A stretch of 64,000 nt of DNA. Origin: an uncultured Bacilli bacterium. GTDB taxonomy: Bacteria > Bacillota_I > Bacilli_A > RFN20 > CAG-826. How positions within the stretch are numbered: position 1 is the first letter of the stretch; the number at the start of each line of letters is the position of its first letter. The notes under the pieces are model-generated. The model made no database searches. It saw only the letters and a program-made list of their open reading frames with translations, and had not been told where the DNA came from. This document shows positions 18,863-27,646 of the stretch, piece by piece. The position numbers and the translations under genes are program-made. The DNA is taken from NCBI GenBank assembly GCA_934140155.1, contig CAKPBC010000001.1:558001-622000 (forward strand), given 5' to 3'.

Positions 18863-19222
18863 ATGAACACAGATAAAATTTATGCAGAATCAATTGCAAA
18901 TGAATACGCGCCAAAGGATACATCAAAAGTAGTGGCGTTAAAAAAACTTGATGCAAAGGCTAAAGCACCTGCTAATATATTCGGATATACTTTCGGTATT
19001 ATTGGCTCATTAGTATTAGGAGTAGGAATGTGCTTATCTATGAAAGTAATTGGAGATGGAAGCACATTAATGATGGTGTTAGGCATTATTATTGGCATTA
19101 TTGGTATAGCTATGGTAGGATTTAATTATCCAATATATAAGAAAATATTGGCCAAAGGTAAAGAAAAATATGCTTATGATATTGTTACTTTAGCTAAAGA
19201 AATTGCTGAAGAAGATAAATAA
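18863..19222 (+). CDS. Small two-helix membrane protein paired with a TetR regulator
   Basis: A 119-residue protein with a conserved cytoplasmic N-terminus (EYAPKDTSKVVALKKLDAKAK) followed by two membrane helices at about 43-64 and 70-92 and a charged tail. Proteins of this exact layout are widespread in gut Bacillota, often annotated, probably wrongly, as dihydropteridine reductase; no nucleotide-binding motif is visible. TAGGAGGA precedes the start. The next gene, 21 bases on, is a TetR regulator, and this pairing is typical, suggesting regulated expression. The function is unknown. Confidence 0.65.
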   Translation: MNTDKIYAESIANEYAPKDTSKVVALKKLDAKAKAPANIFGYTFGIIGSLVLGVGMCLSMKVIGDGSTLMMVLGIIIGIIGIAMVGFNYPIYKKILAKGKEKYAYDIVTLAKEIAEEDK

Positions 19223-19243
19223 TTATTGAAAGTGGGTGGCGTT

Positions 19244-19837
19244 ATGGATAAATTTCAAAGCAAATATTTTAATACCGCCATGCTTATGGATGAGGCTTTA
19301 TTACTTCTTTTAGAAAAGAAAGATTATCAATATATAACAGTAAAAGAAATATGCCAAAAAGCTGGTGTTAATCGCTCTACTTTTTATCTTCATTATGAAA
19401 CAATGGATGATTTATTAAAAGAAACTATTGCAATTATTAATAAAAAATTTTATGAATCATTTGGAAGCAAAAAAGACACATTTAAAGGTGATTGGAAAGT
19501 ATCAAAAAATAAGAATGAGTTAGTACTTATAACGCCAGATTATTTAAAACCATATTTGGAATTCATCAAAGAAAATAAGAAAGTATTCAAATTAATTCAT
19601 GATCGCCCAGAACTATTCAATTCAGAATCAACATTTGAAAAAATGTATCAAGAATTATTTGAACCAATTATGGATAAACTAAATGTGCCACGTGATGAAC
19701 AAAAATATGCTTTAACATTTTATTCTAAAGGCATATTAGCGGTTATTATGCTTTGGTTAGCGGATGATTGTAAAGAACCAATTGATAAAATTATGAATAT
19801 TATTATGAAGTATACTCCCACTGGTAATGTAAAGTAG
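19244..19837 (+). CDS. TetR/AcrR-family transcriptional regulator
   Basis: A 197-residue protein. The ATG at 19244 is preceded by GGGTGG; the upstream TTG at 19226 is unlikely. Residues 5-60 form the DNA-binding helix-turn-helix typical of TetR proteins (ITVKEICQKAGVNRSTFYLHY). The C-terminal part (about 80-197) is an all-helical ligand and dimer domain of the TetR_C-like type with a YSKGILAVIMLWL helix. It probably controls its own operon with the small membrane protein upstream; an inverted repeat at 18782-18805 is a candidate operator. The ligand is unknown. Confidence 0.85.
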   Translation: MDKFQSKYFNTAMLMDEALLLLLEKKDYQYITVKEICQKAGVNRSTFYLHYETMDDLLKETIAIINKKFYESFGSKKDTFKGDWKVSKNKNELVLITPDYLKPYLEFIKENKKVFKLIHDRPELFNSESTFEKMYQELFEPIMDKLNVPRDEQKYALTFYSKGILAVIMLWLADDCKEPIDKIMNIIMKYTPTGNVK

Positions 19838-19846
19838 GATTAGTAA

Positions 19847-20509
19847 ATGATTAAATCAATTAAAAAATTAATTAATAAAATTATTTCTTTTTGTAAAAAA
19901 TATGCCTTTTTAATATCTGTTTGTTTTGCTTTATTCTTTTGCATCTATAATGGAGTAGTGGGCTTTTATAAAAACATTATTTGGAATATAGCGATATTTA
20001 CGTATTATCTATTACTTCTTACTATTAGAATGATCTTATATGTAAGAGAAAAGAAAAGTAAAAAAGAGGATGAAAAAGATATAAAAAGAGATAAACAAAT
20101 TTATATCTCAACATCGGTGATTATGTTTATTATGAACTTGGCTATGATTTTGCCAGCAATTTTACTTATCAATCATCAAAAAGAAGTAAATTTATCGCTT
20201 ATATCTGCGATTGCAGTCGCGGCCTATACCACTTATAAAGTTACATTAGCAATAATTAAATTTTGTAAAGTTCAAAAACAACAAAATCTCATTTATAAAC
20301 AAGTTAGAATGGTAAATTTATTTGATGCGGTAATGTCAATTTTAACATTACAAAACACGCTTACAATTGTAGTTTCTAATGGAAATGATGGAGATATGTA
20401 TACTTTATCAATAATTACAACAATAGTGATGCTTTTAGCGGTCGCTATTATCTCTATTTATACTCTCAAGAAGAATCTTAATATTAACTTAAAAACTAGA
20501 ACTGAATGA
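19847..20509 (+). CDS. Membrane protein, unknown function
   Basis: A 220-residue protein with six or so predicted membrane helices (about 14-34, 40-61, 87-105, 112-132, 155-170, 180-200) and a Lys/Glu/Asp-rich cytoplasmic loop at about 66-85. It begins 9 bases after the TetR gene and so probably belongs to that operon. The basic first 20 residues set the N-terminus inside. I recognise no family. A terminator hairpin overlaps its 3' end. Confidence 0.6.
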   Translation: MIKSIKKLINKIISFCKKYAFLISVCFALFFCIYNGVVGFYKNIIWNIAIFTYYLLLLTIRMILYVREKKSKKEDEKDIKRDKQIYISTSVIMFIMNLAMILPAILLINHQKEVNLSLISAIAVAAYTTYKVTLAIIKFCKVQKQQNLIYKQVRMVNLFDAVMSILTLQNTLTIVVSNGNDGDMYTLSIITTIVMLLAVAIISIYTLKKNLNINLKTRTE

Positions 20510-20530
20510 TGAAAAGTTTCTGGTTTTTTT
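20490..20530 (+). terminator. Terminator overlapping end of the membrane-protein gene
   Basis: AACTAGAAC near 20493 pairs imperfectly with GTTTCTGGTT near 20516, followed by T's. It begins inside the coding region. Confidence 0.55.
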
Positions 20531-20545
20531 GCTTTTAATACCTTG

Positions 20546-20559
20546 TTAGTGTACACTAA
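20546..20559. promoter_or_regulatory. Perfect 14-bp palindrome over the -10 of the methyltransferase promoter
   Basis: TTAGTGTACACTAA is a perfect palindrome. A possible promoter is TTGCTT (20529-20534), 17 bp, TACACT (20552-20557), so the palindrome covers the -10. This is the typical position of a repressor operator; TetR- or MarR-type proteins often use sites of this kind. Confidence 0.5.
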
Positions 20560-20576
20560 TAGTGGGAGTAATTACT

Positions 20577-21212
20577 ATGAACGATAATAAAAAGTTTTGG
20601 GATCGAAATGCTAAAAGATATCAGAAAATGCAAAGAAATAATAAAAAAAGTGAAATATTTTTTCAAAAATTAGAAAGCAGTATAACTAATTTTTTAAATA
20701 AAGATATGAATGTTTTAGAATTAGCTATGGGACCAGCAATGTTAACTAAAGCTATTGCTAATAATTCTAAAACTTTGATTGCCACAGACTATTCTCAAGA
20801 GATGGTTAATGAGGCTAAAAAGAAAGATTTACCAAGTAATGTTAAGCTAGAAGTATGTGATTGCACTAATATGCCATACACTGATAAAACATTTGATGCG
20901 ATTGTAATTGCTAATTGTTTACATATTATTCCTGATCCAATTAAAGCACTTAATGAAATAAGAAGAGTGCTAAAAGATGATGGACTTTTAATCGCTCCAA
21001 CATACACAAGAAATATGGGACATATTACACCAAAAATTATTTTAATGGTGTTAGGTGGATTTAAGACATATTCTAAATGGACGGATAAAAAATATATGGA
21101 ATTTTTGGGTGAAAATAATTGGAACATTATTCATAATGAACTCATATATGGTAATGATTTTCCAGAATGTTTTGTAGTAGCAAGAAAAAATAACAATAAT
21201 AATCTAGAATAA
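20577..21212 (+). CDS. Class I SAM-dependent methyltransferase
   Basis: A 211-residue protein. The ATG at 20577 has GGGAG upstream at a good distance. Motif I reads VLELAMGPAMLT (about 48-59) and is the SAM-binding loop, followed by an acidic motif (LIATDYSQEMV), DKTFDAIVIANCLHIIPD (motif IV region) and a conserved LKDDGLLIAPTY strand. This is the UbiE/Methyltransf_11 type; the substrate cannot be read from the sequence. The gene is transcribed singly from a promoter overlapped by a perfect palindrome, so it is probably inducible, perhaps in response to a small molecule. Confidence 0.8.
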   Translation: MNDNKKFWDRNAKRYQKMQRNNKKSEIFFQKLESSITNFLNKDMNVLELAMGPAMLTKAIANNSKTLIATDYSQEMVNEAKKKDLPSNVKLEVCDCTNMPYTDKTFDAIVIANCLHIIPDPIKALNEIRRVLKDDGLLIAPTYTRNMGHITPKIILMVLGGFKTYSKWTDKKYMEFLGENNWNIIHNELIYGNDFPECFVVARKNNNNNLE

Positions 21213-21303
21213 GGAAGATAAATATAGTATTATATTTAAGCAAATCAATAAAGAAGAATAAAACAAATTATTGAAAGTGATAGAAAGGTAGATAAAATTT
21301 ATT

Positions 21304-22953
21304 ATGGATTTAGAAACAAATTTAAAATCTGCGATTGAAACTGCAGTTAAAAATGCCTTTGATTTAGATGATGTAAAAGACTTAATTATGATTGAAATAC
21401 CTCGTGATAATAGTTTTGGTGATTATTCCACTAATATCGCAATGCGTTTAGCGAAAACTCTTCATCAAAATCCTAAAGCAATTGCCGAAAAAGTAAAAGA
21501 AGAATTAGAAAAAGTATTAGATAATGTCGAATCAATTACTGTTGCTAACCCGGGATTTATTAACTTCAAAATGAAAAAATCCTCTTTAGCAAATATTATT
21601 AACAATATTCTTGAACAAAATGAAAATTATGGAAGAAATAATATTGGTAATGGCGAAAAAGTTTTAGTGGAATATGTTTCCGCTAATCCGACAGGAGATT
21701 TACATTTAGGACATGCCCGTGGCGCTGCTTGGGGAGATAGTGTTACTCGTTTAATGAATTTCTCCGGCTATGATGTTTTACGTGAATATTATGTTAATGA
21801 TGCTGGTCATCAAATTGATATGCTTGCTGAATCTCTTATTTCTAGATATTTTGATTGTTTTGGAAAAAGTTATCCACTTCCAGAAGATGGATACCATGGA
21901 CCAGATGTTATTAAATTAGCTCATGATTTAGCGGACACAGATGGCGATAAATGGCTTAATGCTGATGTCAATGAGCGTAAAGAATATTTTAAAGATAAAG
22001 GTATAGAACTAGAATTAAATAAAATTAAACGTGACTTAGATTATTATCGTGTCGGATTTGATTCTTGGATTCATGAAAGATTCTTTTATTTAGATAATGC
22101 TAAGCGTATTAGAGATGTTTTAGACAAAATGAAATCTATGGGCTTAACTTATGAACAAGATGGTGCTTTATGGTTTAAATCTAGCGAATATGGCGATGAT
22201 AAAGACCGTGTCTTAAAGAAGAATGATGGATTATACACATATTTAACTCCAGATATTGCTAATCACGTTTATAAACTTGAAAGAGGATATAACAAATTAG
22301 TTAACTTCTGGGGTGCTGATCACCATGGCTATGTTAAACGTATGCAATGTGCTTTAGAGGCTCTTGGATATCCTAAAGATGTCTTAGAAGTAGATTTAAT
22401 CCAAATGGTACGTTTAGTTGATGATGGCGTTGAAGTTAAAATGTCTAAACGTACAGGTAACGCTGTTACAATTCGTGAATTATGTGATGATATTGGCGTT
22501 GATGCCGCTAGATACTTCTTCGTTTGTAAAGATGTTGCCACTCACTTTGATTTTGATTTAGGACTTGCGCGTAAACAAACATCAGACAATCCAGTGTTCT
22601 ACGTCCAATATGCTTATGCACGTATGAACTCTATTGTTGCTTCAAGTCCAAAATTTGAAAAAGTAAATGACTATAATTTATTAAAAGAAGAAAAAGAAAC
22701 ATTATTACTTAAACATATTAATGAGTTCCCAAGTGTTGTTGCTGATGCCGCTAAAACAAGAATGCCAAATAAGATTTGTAACTATGTCCAAAAATTAGCG
22801 CAATACTTCCATAGTTACTATGGTTCTTTCCGTATTCATGATGACGCAAATATTGAATTATCTAATCAACGTTTAGGCTTAGTATTAGCAACAATGGTAA
22901 CTTTAAAGAACGCTTTAAACCTAATTGGTATTGAAGCAAAAGAAAAAATGTAA
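21304..22953 (+). CDS. argS: Arginyl-tRNA synthetase
   Basis: A 549-residue class I aminoacyl-tRNA synthetase charging tRNA-Arg. The HIGH-type motif is LHLGHARG (about 138-145), and the KMSKS-type motif is VKMSKRTG (about 380-387). The N-terminal ArgS-specific domain (about 1-110, with DNSFGDYSTNIAMRLAK) and the C-terminal DALR anticodon-binding domain (about 430-549) are both present. Length is normal. GAAAGGTAG lies upstream of the ATG. It stands apart from neighbours by about 90 bases on each side, and I see no T-box leader. Confidence 0.97.
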   Translation: MDLETNLKSAIETAVKNAFDLDDVKDLIMIEIPRDNSFGDYSTNIAMRLAKTLHQNPKAIAEKVKEELEKVLDNVESITVANPGFINFKMKKSSLANIINNILEQNENYGRNNIGNGEKVLVEYVSANPTGDLHLGHARGAAWGDSVTRLMNFSGYDVLREYYVNDAGHQIDMLAESLISRYFDCFGKSYPLPEDGYHGPDVIKLAHDLADTDGDKWLNADVNERKEYFKDKGIELELNKIKRDLDYYRVGFDSWIHERFFYLDNAKRIRDVLDKMKSMGLTYEQDGALWFKSSEYGDDKDRVLKKNDGLYTYLTPDIANHVYKLERGYNKLVNFWGADHHGYVKRMQCALEALGYPKDVLEVDLIQMVRLVDDGVEVKMSKRTGNAVTIRELCDDIGVDAARYFFVCKDVATHFDFDLGLARKQTSDNPVFYVQYAYARMNSIVASSPKFEKVNDYNLLKEEKETLLLKHINEFPSVVADAAKTRMPNKICNYVQKLAQYFHSYYGSFRIHDDANIELSNQRLGLVLATMVTLKNALNLIGIEAKEKM

Positions 22954-22985
22954 TAAAAGTTTTTATATATAATATAAAAAGAAAA

Positions 22986-23001
22986 AGAAAAGCGCTTACA
23001 A
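22986..23001 (+). promoter_or_regulatory. cre-like motif upstream of the GAPDH gene
   Basis: GAAAAGCGCTTACA matches the CcpA consensus TGAAAGCGYTWNCA at 12 of 14 positions. It lies about 90 bases before the GAPDH start codon. A related element is at 13826-13841. Confidence 0.4.
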
Positions 23002-23088
23002 TTTAAAATATATATTCATTTTTGTTTTAAAAAATGGCAATATATAGATGTAGACAAACTAAACATATTTATAGGAGGATATTTAATT

Positions 23089-24120
23089 ATGTCAGTAAAA
23101 GTCGCAATTAACGGATTTGGACGTATCGGCCGTTTAGCATTCAGACAAATGTTTGGTGCAGAAGGATACGAAATTGTTGCAATCAACGATTTAACAAGCC
23201 CAAAAATGTTGGCTCATTTATTAAAGTATGATTCAGCACAAGGTAGATATGCATTAGCAGATAAAGTTACATGCTCTGCAGATGATGAAGCAGAAGGATG
23301 GATTGCTGTTGATGGTCACAAAATCAGAATCTATGCTGAAAAAGACGCAAACAACTGCCCATGGAAAGAATTAGATGTTGACGTTGTATTAGAATGTACA
23401 GGTTTCTACTGCTCAAAAGAAAAATCAATGGCTCACATCAATGCTGGTGCAAAGAAAGTTGTTATTTCTGCTCCTGCAGGAAAAGATTTAAAGACAATCG
23501 TTTACTCTGTTAACCATGAGACATTAACAAAAGAAGATCAAATTATCTCTGCTGCTTCATGTACAACAAACTGCTTAGCTCCAATGGCTAAAGCATTAAA
23601 TGATTTTGCTCCAATTCAAAGTGGTATTATGTTAACAGTTCACGCTTATACTGGTGACCAAATGGTTCTTGATGGACCACACCGTAAAGGTGATTTAAGA
23701 AGAGCACGTGCTGCTGCAGTTAACATTGTTCCTAACTCAACAGGTGCTGCTAAAGCAATCGGTTTAGTTATCCCAGAATTAAACGGAAAATTAATTGGTT
23801 CTGCACAACGTGTACCAGTTCCAACTGGATCAACAACAATTTTAACAGCTGTTGTTAAAGCAGAAGATTTAACAAAAGAAGCTATCAATGCTGCTATGAA
23901 AGCTGCTAGCAATGAATCATTCGGTTATACAGAAGAATTATTAGTTTCATCTGATATTATCGGTATTACTTATGGATCATTATTTGATGCAACTCAAACA
24001 ATGGTTACAAAGATTGCTGATGGCTTATATGAAGTTCAAGTTGTTTCATGGTATGATAATGAAAATAGCTATACTTCACAAATGGTTCGTACAATCAAAT
24101 ACTTTGCAGAACACTGCTAG
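23089..24120 (+). CDS. gap: Glyceraldehyde-3-phosphate dehydrogenase
   Basis: A 343-residue glycolytic enzyme that oxidises glyceraldehyde-3-phosphate to 1,3-bisphosphoglycerate with NAD. The N-terminal Rossmann motif is INGFGRIGRL (8-17), with D at the end of the second strand (INDL) as for NAD. The catalytic Cys is C158 in SCTTNC. The C-terminal WYDNENSYTSQMVRT is the family signature. AGGAGG precedes the start. It is a single-gene unit with its own promoter and terminator. Codon choice is tidier than in neighbouring genes, as expected for a highly expressed enzyme. Confidence 0.97.
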   Translation: MSVKVAINGFGRIGRLAFRQMFGAEGYEIVAINDLTSPKMLAHLLKYDSAQGRYALADKVTCSADDEAEGWIAVDGHKIRIYAEKDANNCPWKELDVDVVLECTGFYCSKEKSMAHINAGAKKVVISAPAGKDLKTIVYSVNHETLTKEDQIISAASCTTNCLAPMAKALNDFAPIQSGIMLTVHAYTGDQMVLDGPHRKGDLRRARAAAVNIVPNSTGAAKAIGLVIPELNGKLIGSAQRVPVPTGSTTILTAVVKAEDLTKEAINAAMKAASNESFGYTEELLVSSDIIGITYGSLFDATQTMVTKIADGLYEVQVVSWYDNENSYTSQMVRTIKYFAEHC

Positions 24121-24137
24121 TTATTAATTACAATCAT

Positions 24138-24169
24138 AAAGCTCTTGGTGAAAACTGAGAGCTTTTTTT
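24138..24169 (+). terminator. GAPDH-gene terminator
   Basis: AAAGCTCT (24138-24145) pairs with AGAGCTTT (24158-24165), followed by T's. Confidence 0.9.
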
Positions 24170-24212
24170 CATGTTTTTGTTATTTTAGATAAAAATATAA
24201 AAAAACATGGTT

Positions 24213-24260
24213 TTGAATTATTGAAAAATTTAATATATTAATCCATAATAGTTATGGATT
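24213..24260 (+). promoter_or_regulatory. galE promoter with overlapping dyad
   Basis: TTGAAT (24213-24218), a 17-bp spacer, TATTAA (24236-24241). A dyad, AATCCATAA (24240-24248), 3 bases, TTATGGATT (24252-24260), covers the predicted start of transcription and ends 4 bases before the GGAGG, so it could be an operator or leader hairpin. Confidence 0.5.
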
Positions 24261-24276
24261 TTTTGGAGGATAATTT

Positions 24277-25293
24277 ATGAAGACAATTTTAGTTACAGGT
24301 GGAGCAGGATTTATTGGTAGCCACACATTAGTCGAATTATTAAATAAGAATTACAAAGTCGTTGTTTTAGATAACTTATGTAATTCATGTGAAGAAGCTC
24401 TTAGAAGAGTAGAAAAAATCACAGGTAAGCATGTTGATTTTTATCTAGGTGATATTAGAGACGCTAGCATATACGATAAAATATTTCAAGAACATAAGAT
24501 TGATGCAGTTATTCATTTCGCAGGATTAAAAGCAGTTGGAGAATCTTGTAAGATTCCTTTAGCATATTACGATAATAATATTTATGGAACATTAGTTTTA
24601 TTAGAAGCAATGAATAAATATAATTGTAAAACAATTATTTTCTCTTCGTCCGCTACAGTATATGGTACTCCGGAAAGATTACCACTTGATGAAGAATGTC
24701 ATTTATCAACAACTAATCCTTATGGATCAACAAAATTGATGCTTGAAAGAATATTAACAGATTTATATAAATCTGATAACGCTTGGAATGTAATTCTATT
24801 AAGATATTTTAATCCAGTTGGCGCCCATGAATCAGGACTAATTGGTGAAGATCCTAAAGGCATTCCAAATAACTTAATGCCTTATGTAGCGCAAGTTGCC
24901 ACAGGTAAACTTAGCAAAATTAGAGTCTTTGGTAATGACTATAATACTCATGACGGTACTGGTGTAAGAGATTATATTCATGTTGTTGATTTGGCTTTAG
25001 GCCACGTCGCGGCTTTAGAGCATATTAATACTCCAGGAGTTCATATTTATAATCTAGGAACAGGTATTGGATATTCTGTTTTAGATCTTATCCACGCATT
25101 TGAAAAAGCTTGCGGTAAGAAGTTACCTTATGAAATTGTTGAGCGCCGCCCTGGGGATATTGATGCTTGCTATGCAAGTGCTGAAAAAGCTAAAAGAGAT
25201 TTACACTGGGTTGCTAAATATAATGTTGAAGATATGTGTAAGAGTCAATGGAATTGGCAAAGCAAAAATCCATATGGCTATAATGATAAATAA
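24277..25293 (+). CDS. galE: UDP-glucose 4-epimerase
   Basis: A 338-residue extended short-chain dehydrogenase that interconverts UDP-glucose and UDP-galactose through a tightly bound NAD. The Rossmann motif is TGGAGFIGSH (6-15). The catalytic residues are in SSSATVYG (Ser, about 126) and the YGSTK motif (Tyr and Lys, about 151-155). The substrate loop GVRDYIHV is present. GGAGG lies 8 bases upstream of the start. It supplies UDP-galactose for the cell surface or lets galactose enter glycolysis. It is transcribed alone. Confidence 0.95.
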   Translation: MKTILVTGGAGFIGSHTLVELLNKNYKVVVLDNLCNSCEEALRRVEKITGKHVDFYLGDIRDASIYDKIFQEHKIDAVIHFAGLKAVGESCKIPLAYYDNNIYGTLVLLEAMNKYNCKTIIFSSSATVYGTPERLPLDEECHLSTTNPYGSTKLMLERILTDLYKSDNAWNVILLRYFNPVGAHESGLIGEDPKGIPNNLMPYVAQVATGKLSKIRVFGNDYNTHDGTGVRDYIHVVDLALGHVAALEHINTPGVHIYNLGTGIGYSVLDLIHAFEKACGKKLPYEIVERRPGDIDACYASAEKAKRDLHWVAKYNVEDMCKSQWNWQSKNPYGYNDK

Positions 25294-25371
25294 GATAAGT
25301 AATTAAATAAAATTGTTTTAAGTGGGTAAATGCTATTATATTGGTAATGTACCTTAAAAAATGGAGAAATT

Positions 25372-26013
25372 ATGAAAAAAAGTAAACTTATAACACCTGG
25401 CCAAATAATAAATATTGTAAATAGCTCTCTTTTAGTCATTACATCAATAAACACATTAATTAGTTTAATTCGCCTAAATGTCATGCAATATTACGTTTTA
25501 GCGTTTATAGTTAATTTCTTTTTGGCTCTTTTAGGTATTGGATTAATCGTCATTTCTTCATTATGTTTAAGATTTACAAGAAAAAAAACATATACCGCTA
25601 AAGGAGAAATATTTTGTCTTATAACAATATTTTTAGAAGTTATTATAATAATTTTAGAAATTATTAATATTATATTAATTATGAAAATGTCTTATAGTGT
25701 AAATCCGATGATTTTTGTTTATATTTTTGTTAGTGTTACAACCACTATTTTTATGTTAATTGGATTTAAAGAAAGTGTTGTTGGTAGTAAAGAAGAAATA
25801 GAATCTAAATTAAATCCAATTATTAATCCTAATGCTATAATAAAAAAACAACAACAACAGGTCATTATTAATAACAAAGTGGTAAGTGCTAATATTTGTT
25901 TTAGCAAACAAATGGACAAACTTGAAAAAATACATAATCTATATCAAAATGGTATTTTAACAAAAGAAGAATATGAAGAAAAGAAAAAGAATATTTTGTC
26001 TCAAATTAAATAA
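25372..26013 (+). CDS. Four-helix membrane protein with C-terminal SHOCT domain (copy 1)
   Basis: A 213-residue protein. Four predicted membrane helices (about 10-30, 40-62, 78-100, 106-126) are followed by a poorly conserved linker with a Gln run (QQQQQ) and a C-terminal SHOCT-type domain (DKLEKIHNLYQNGILTKEEY, about 180-213). SHOCT domains are short helical hairpins often found at protein termini and are thought to mediate oligomerisation. The next gene encodes a paralogue with the same architecture, 18 bases away. The function is unknown. Confidence 0.65.
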   Translation: MKKSKLITPGQIINIVNSSLLVITSINTLISLIRLNVMQYYVLAFIVNFFLALLGIGLIVISSLCLRFTRKKTYTAKGEIFCLITIFLEVIIIILEIINIILIMKMSYSVNPMIFVYIFVSVTTTIFMLIGFKESVVGSKEEIESKLNPIINPNAIIKKQQQQVIINNKVVSANICFSKQMDKLEKIHNLYQNGILTKEEYEEKKKNILSQIK

Positions 26014-26031
26014 AACAAGGAGAAGTATTTT

Positions 26032-26673
26032 ATGAAAAAGAACAAATTGATTACACCAGCTGGAATTTTAGGAATTATAGGTAGTTCACTATCTTTACTA
26101 TGCGGATTGTCTTTGATGGTAATTGCAGAAGCATTAAAAGCAAATAGCAGCATCAATGCAACAGCTTTTATTTTTATTATAATTTGTGGATTACTTTTAT
26201 TTCTTGACGGAATATTTGGAATAATAATATGTTCTTTAGCTTTAGCCGAAAACAAAAAGAAAACTTATTCTGCTAAGGGAAAAAAATTATGTATTGTTTC
26301 TTTAATTGCTAATGCCTCTTTATTAGCTATATTATTAATAACTCTATTAATCTATCGCCTTATTATACTTGATTTAGTTGCGGCATTTATTTTATGCTTA
26401 TTATCAGTAATATTCTATGGTGTTGGTATATCAAAAAGCATACCTGGAACACAAGAACAAATAAACGAAGCATTAATGATGGCTTATACTAACAATGTTG
26501 TCGTGGTATCCGCTAATAATACAAATATCCCATCAACTCCTACAAATGCTAATAGTAATGGTAATGATGATTTAATTGCTAGTTTAGAAAAATTGTATAA
26601 TTTATATCAAAATGGTGTTTTATCAAAAGAAGAATATGAAGAAAAGAAAAAAGTCATTTTAGAAAAACTATAA
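26032..26673 (+). CDS. Four-helix membrane protein with C-terminal SHOCT domain (copy 2)
   Basis: A 213-residue paralogue of the gene just upstream, identical in length and architecture: MKKxKLITPxx start, four membrane helices, the conserved KKTYxAKG(K/E) loop after helix 2, and the SHOCT ending (LYNLYQNGVLSKEEYEEKKK). The central linker differs (Asn/Thr rich rather than Gln rich). AAGGAGA precedes the start. The two genes look like a tandem duplication and are probably one operon ending at the terminator at 26688. Confidence 0.65.
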   Translation: MKKNKLITPAGILGIIGSSLSLLCGLSLMVIAEALKANSSINATAFIFIIICGLLLFLDGIFGIIICSLALAENKKKTYSAKGKKLCIVSLIANASLLAILLITLLIYRLIILDLVAAFILCLLSVIFYGVGISKSIPGTQEQINEALMMAYTNNVVVVSANNTNIPSTPTNANSNGNDDLIASLEKLYNLYQNGVLSKEEYEEKKKVILEKL

Positions 26674-26687
26674 TATTTAACTTACTT

Positions 26688-26718
26688 AGCCTAGTACTAT
26701 TAAATGAACTAGGCTTTT
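26688..26718 (+). terminator. Intrinsic terminator after SHOCT genes
   Basis: AGCCTAGT (26688-26695) pairs with ACTAGGCT (26708-26715), followed by T's. Confidence 0.85.
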
Positions 26719-26813
26719 AATATGAACATTTTTCTAAAATTCGTTATTTACAACTTGTAAACAATATTTTAATATATTTATATATTAAATAGAAACTACT
26801 TGAGGTAAAAAAG

Positions 26814-27644
26814 ATGATTATAGGCTTTATATTATTGTCATTCAGTATTATATCTATAGCGCTTATTGAATGGCTGTGCGCTTTATATACAATGCCTTGG
26901 ACATTTATAGTTATGGTAATAGCGGTACCAATTTTTTATTTAGTTTGGTTTTTAATATACATCATTATTTTGTTTGTTTGGTCGCTATTTATTAACAAGA
27001 AAAAAGTAATAAATACACCTAATAAATTTTATTATTGGATTCTTCGTCAAACATCCGCGCAATTAGTATTATTATCAAACACCAAAGTCCATGTAACTGG
27101 ATTAGACAAAATTCCTAATGATAAACGAGTATTGTTCGTATCTAATCATACTTCGAATTTTGATCAGATTGTCCTTTTAAAAGTTTTAAAACAAAACCCA
27201 ATTATTTGTATTACAAAGCCAGAAAATGAAAAGATACCAATTATGGGTGCATTTATTCATAAAACTGGGTATATTGCAATCGATAGAGAAAATAATTTTA
27301 ATGCTTTGTCTTCTATATTAAAAGGCGTTAGATATCTAAAAAATGATTTAGCGGATATGTATGTAGCTCCTGAAGGTACACGAAGTAAAACTGGTGAATT
27401 ATTACCTTTCAAAGCAGGAGCATTCAAAATAGCCACAAAAGCTGAAGCTCCAATCGTGGTAATTAGTTTACTTAATTGCAATAAAATACATAAAAATTTC
27501 CCATTTAAAAGAACACATGTCTATATGGACGTTATTAATGTTATTTATTCTGAAGAATATGAAACAATGAATAGCGTGGAAATTAGCGACTTTGTTCGAA
27601 ATGAAATAAATACTCAACTTAAGAAAAGAAAGGAATCAATTTAA
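26814..27644 (+). CDS. plsC: 1-acyl-sn-glycerol-3-phosphate acyltransferase
   Basis: A 276-residue membrane-bound acyltransferase that makes phosphatidic acid from lysophosphatidic acid. One or two N-terminal membrane helices (about 1-60) precede the catalytic domain. Motif I is SNHTSNFD (HX4D, about 105-112). Motif III is PEGTRSKTGELLPFKAGAF (about 187-205), the substrate phosphate-binding region. Family length is normal. It lies two bases before a lipid-kinase-like gene, so both probably act in membrane lipid synthesis. Confidence 0.92.
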   Translation: MIIGFILLSFSIISIALIEWLCALYTMPWTFIVMVIAVPIFYLVWFLIYIIILFVWSLFINKKKVINTPNKFYYWILRQTSAQLVLLSNTKVHVTGLDKIPNDKRVLFVSNHTSNFDQIVLLKVLKQNPIICITKPENEKIPIMGAFIHKTGYIAIDRENNFNALSSILKGVRYLKNDLADMYVAPEGTRSKTGELLPFKAGAFKIATKAEAPIVVISLLNCNKIHKNFPFKRTHVYMDVINVIYSEEYETMNSVEISDFVRNEINTQLKKRKESI

Positions 27645-27646
27645 TT

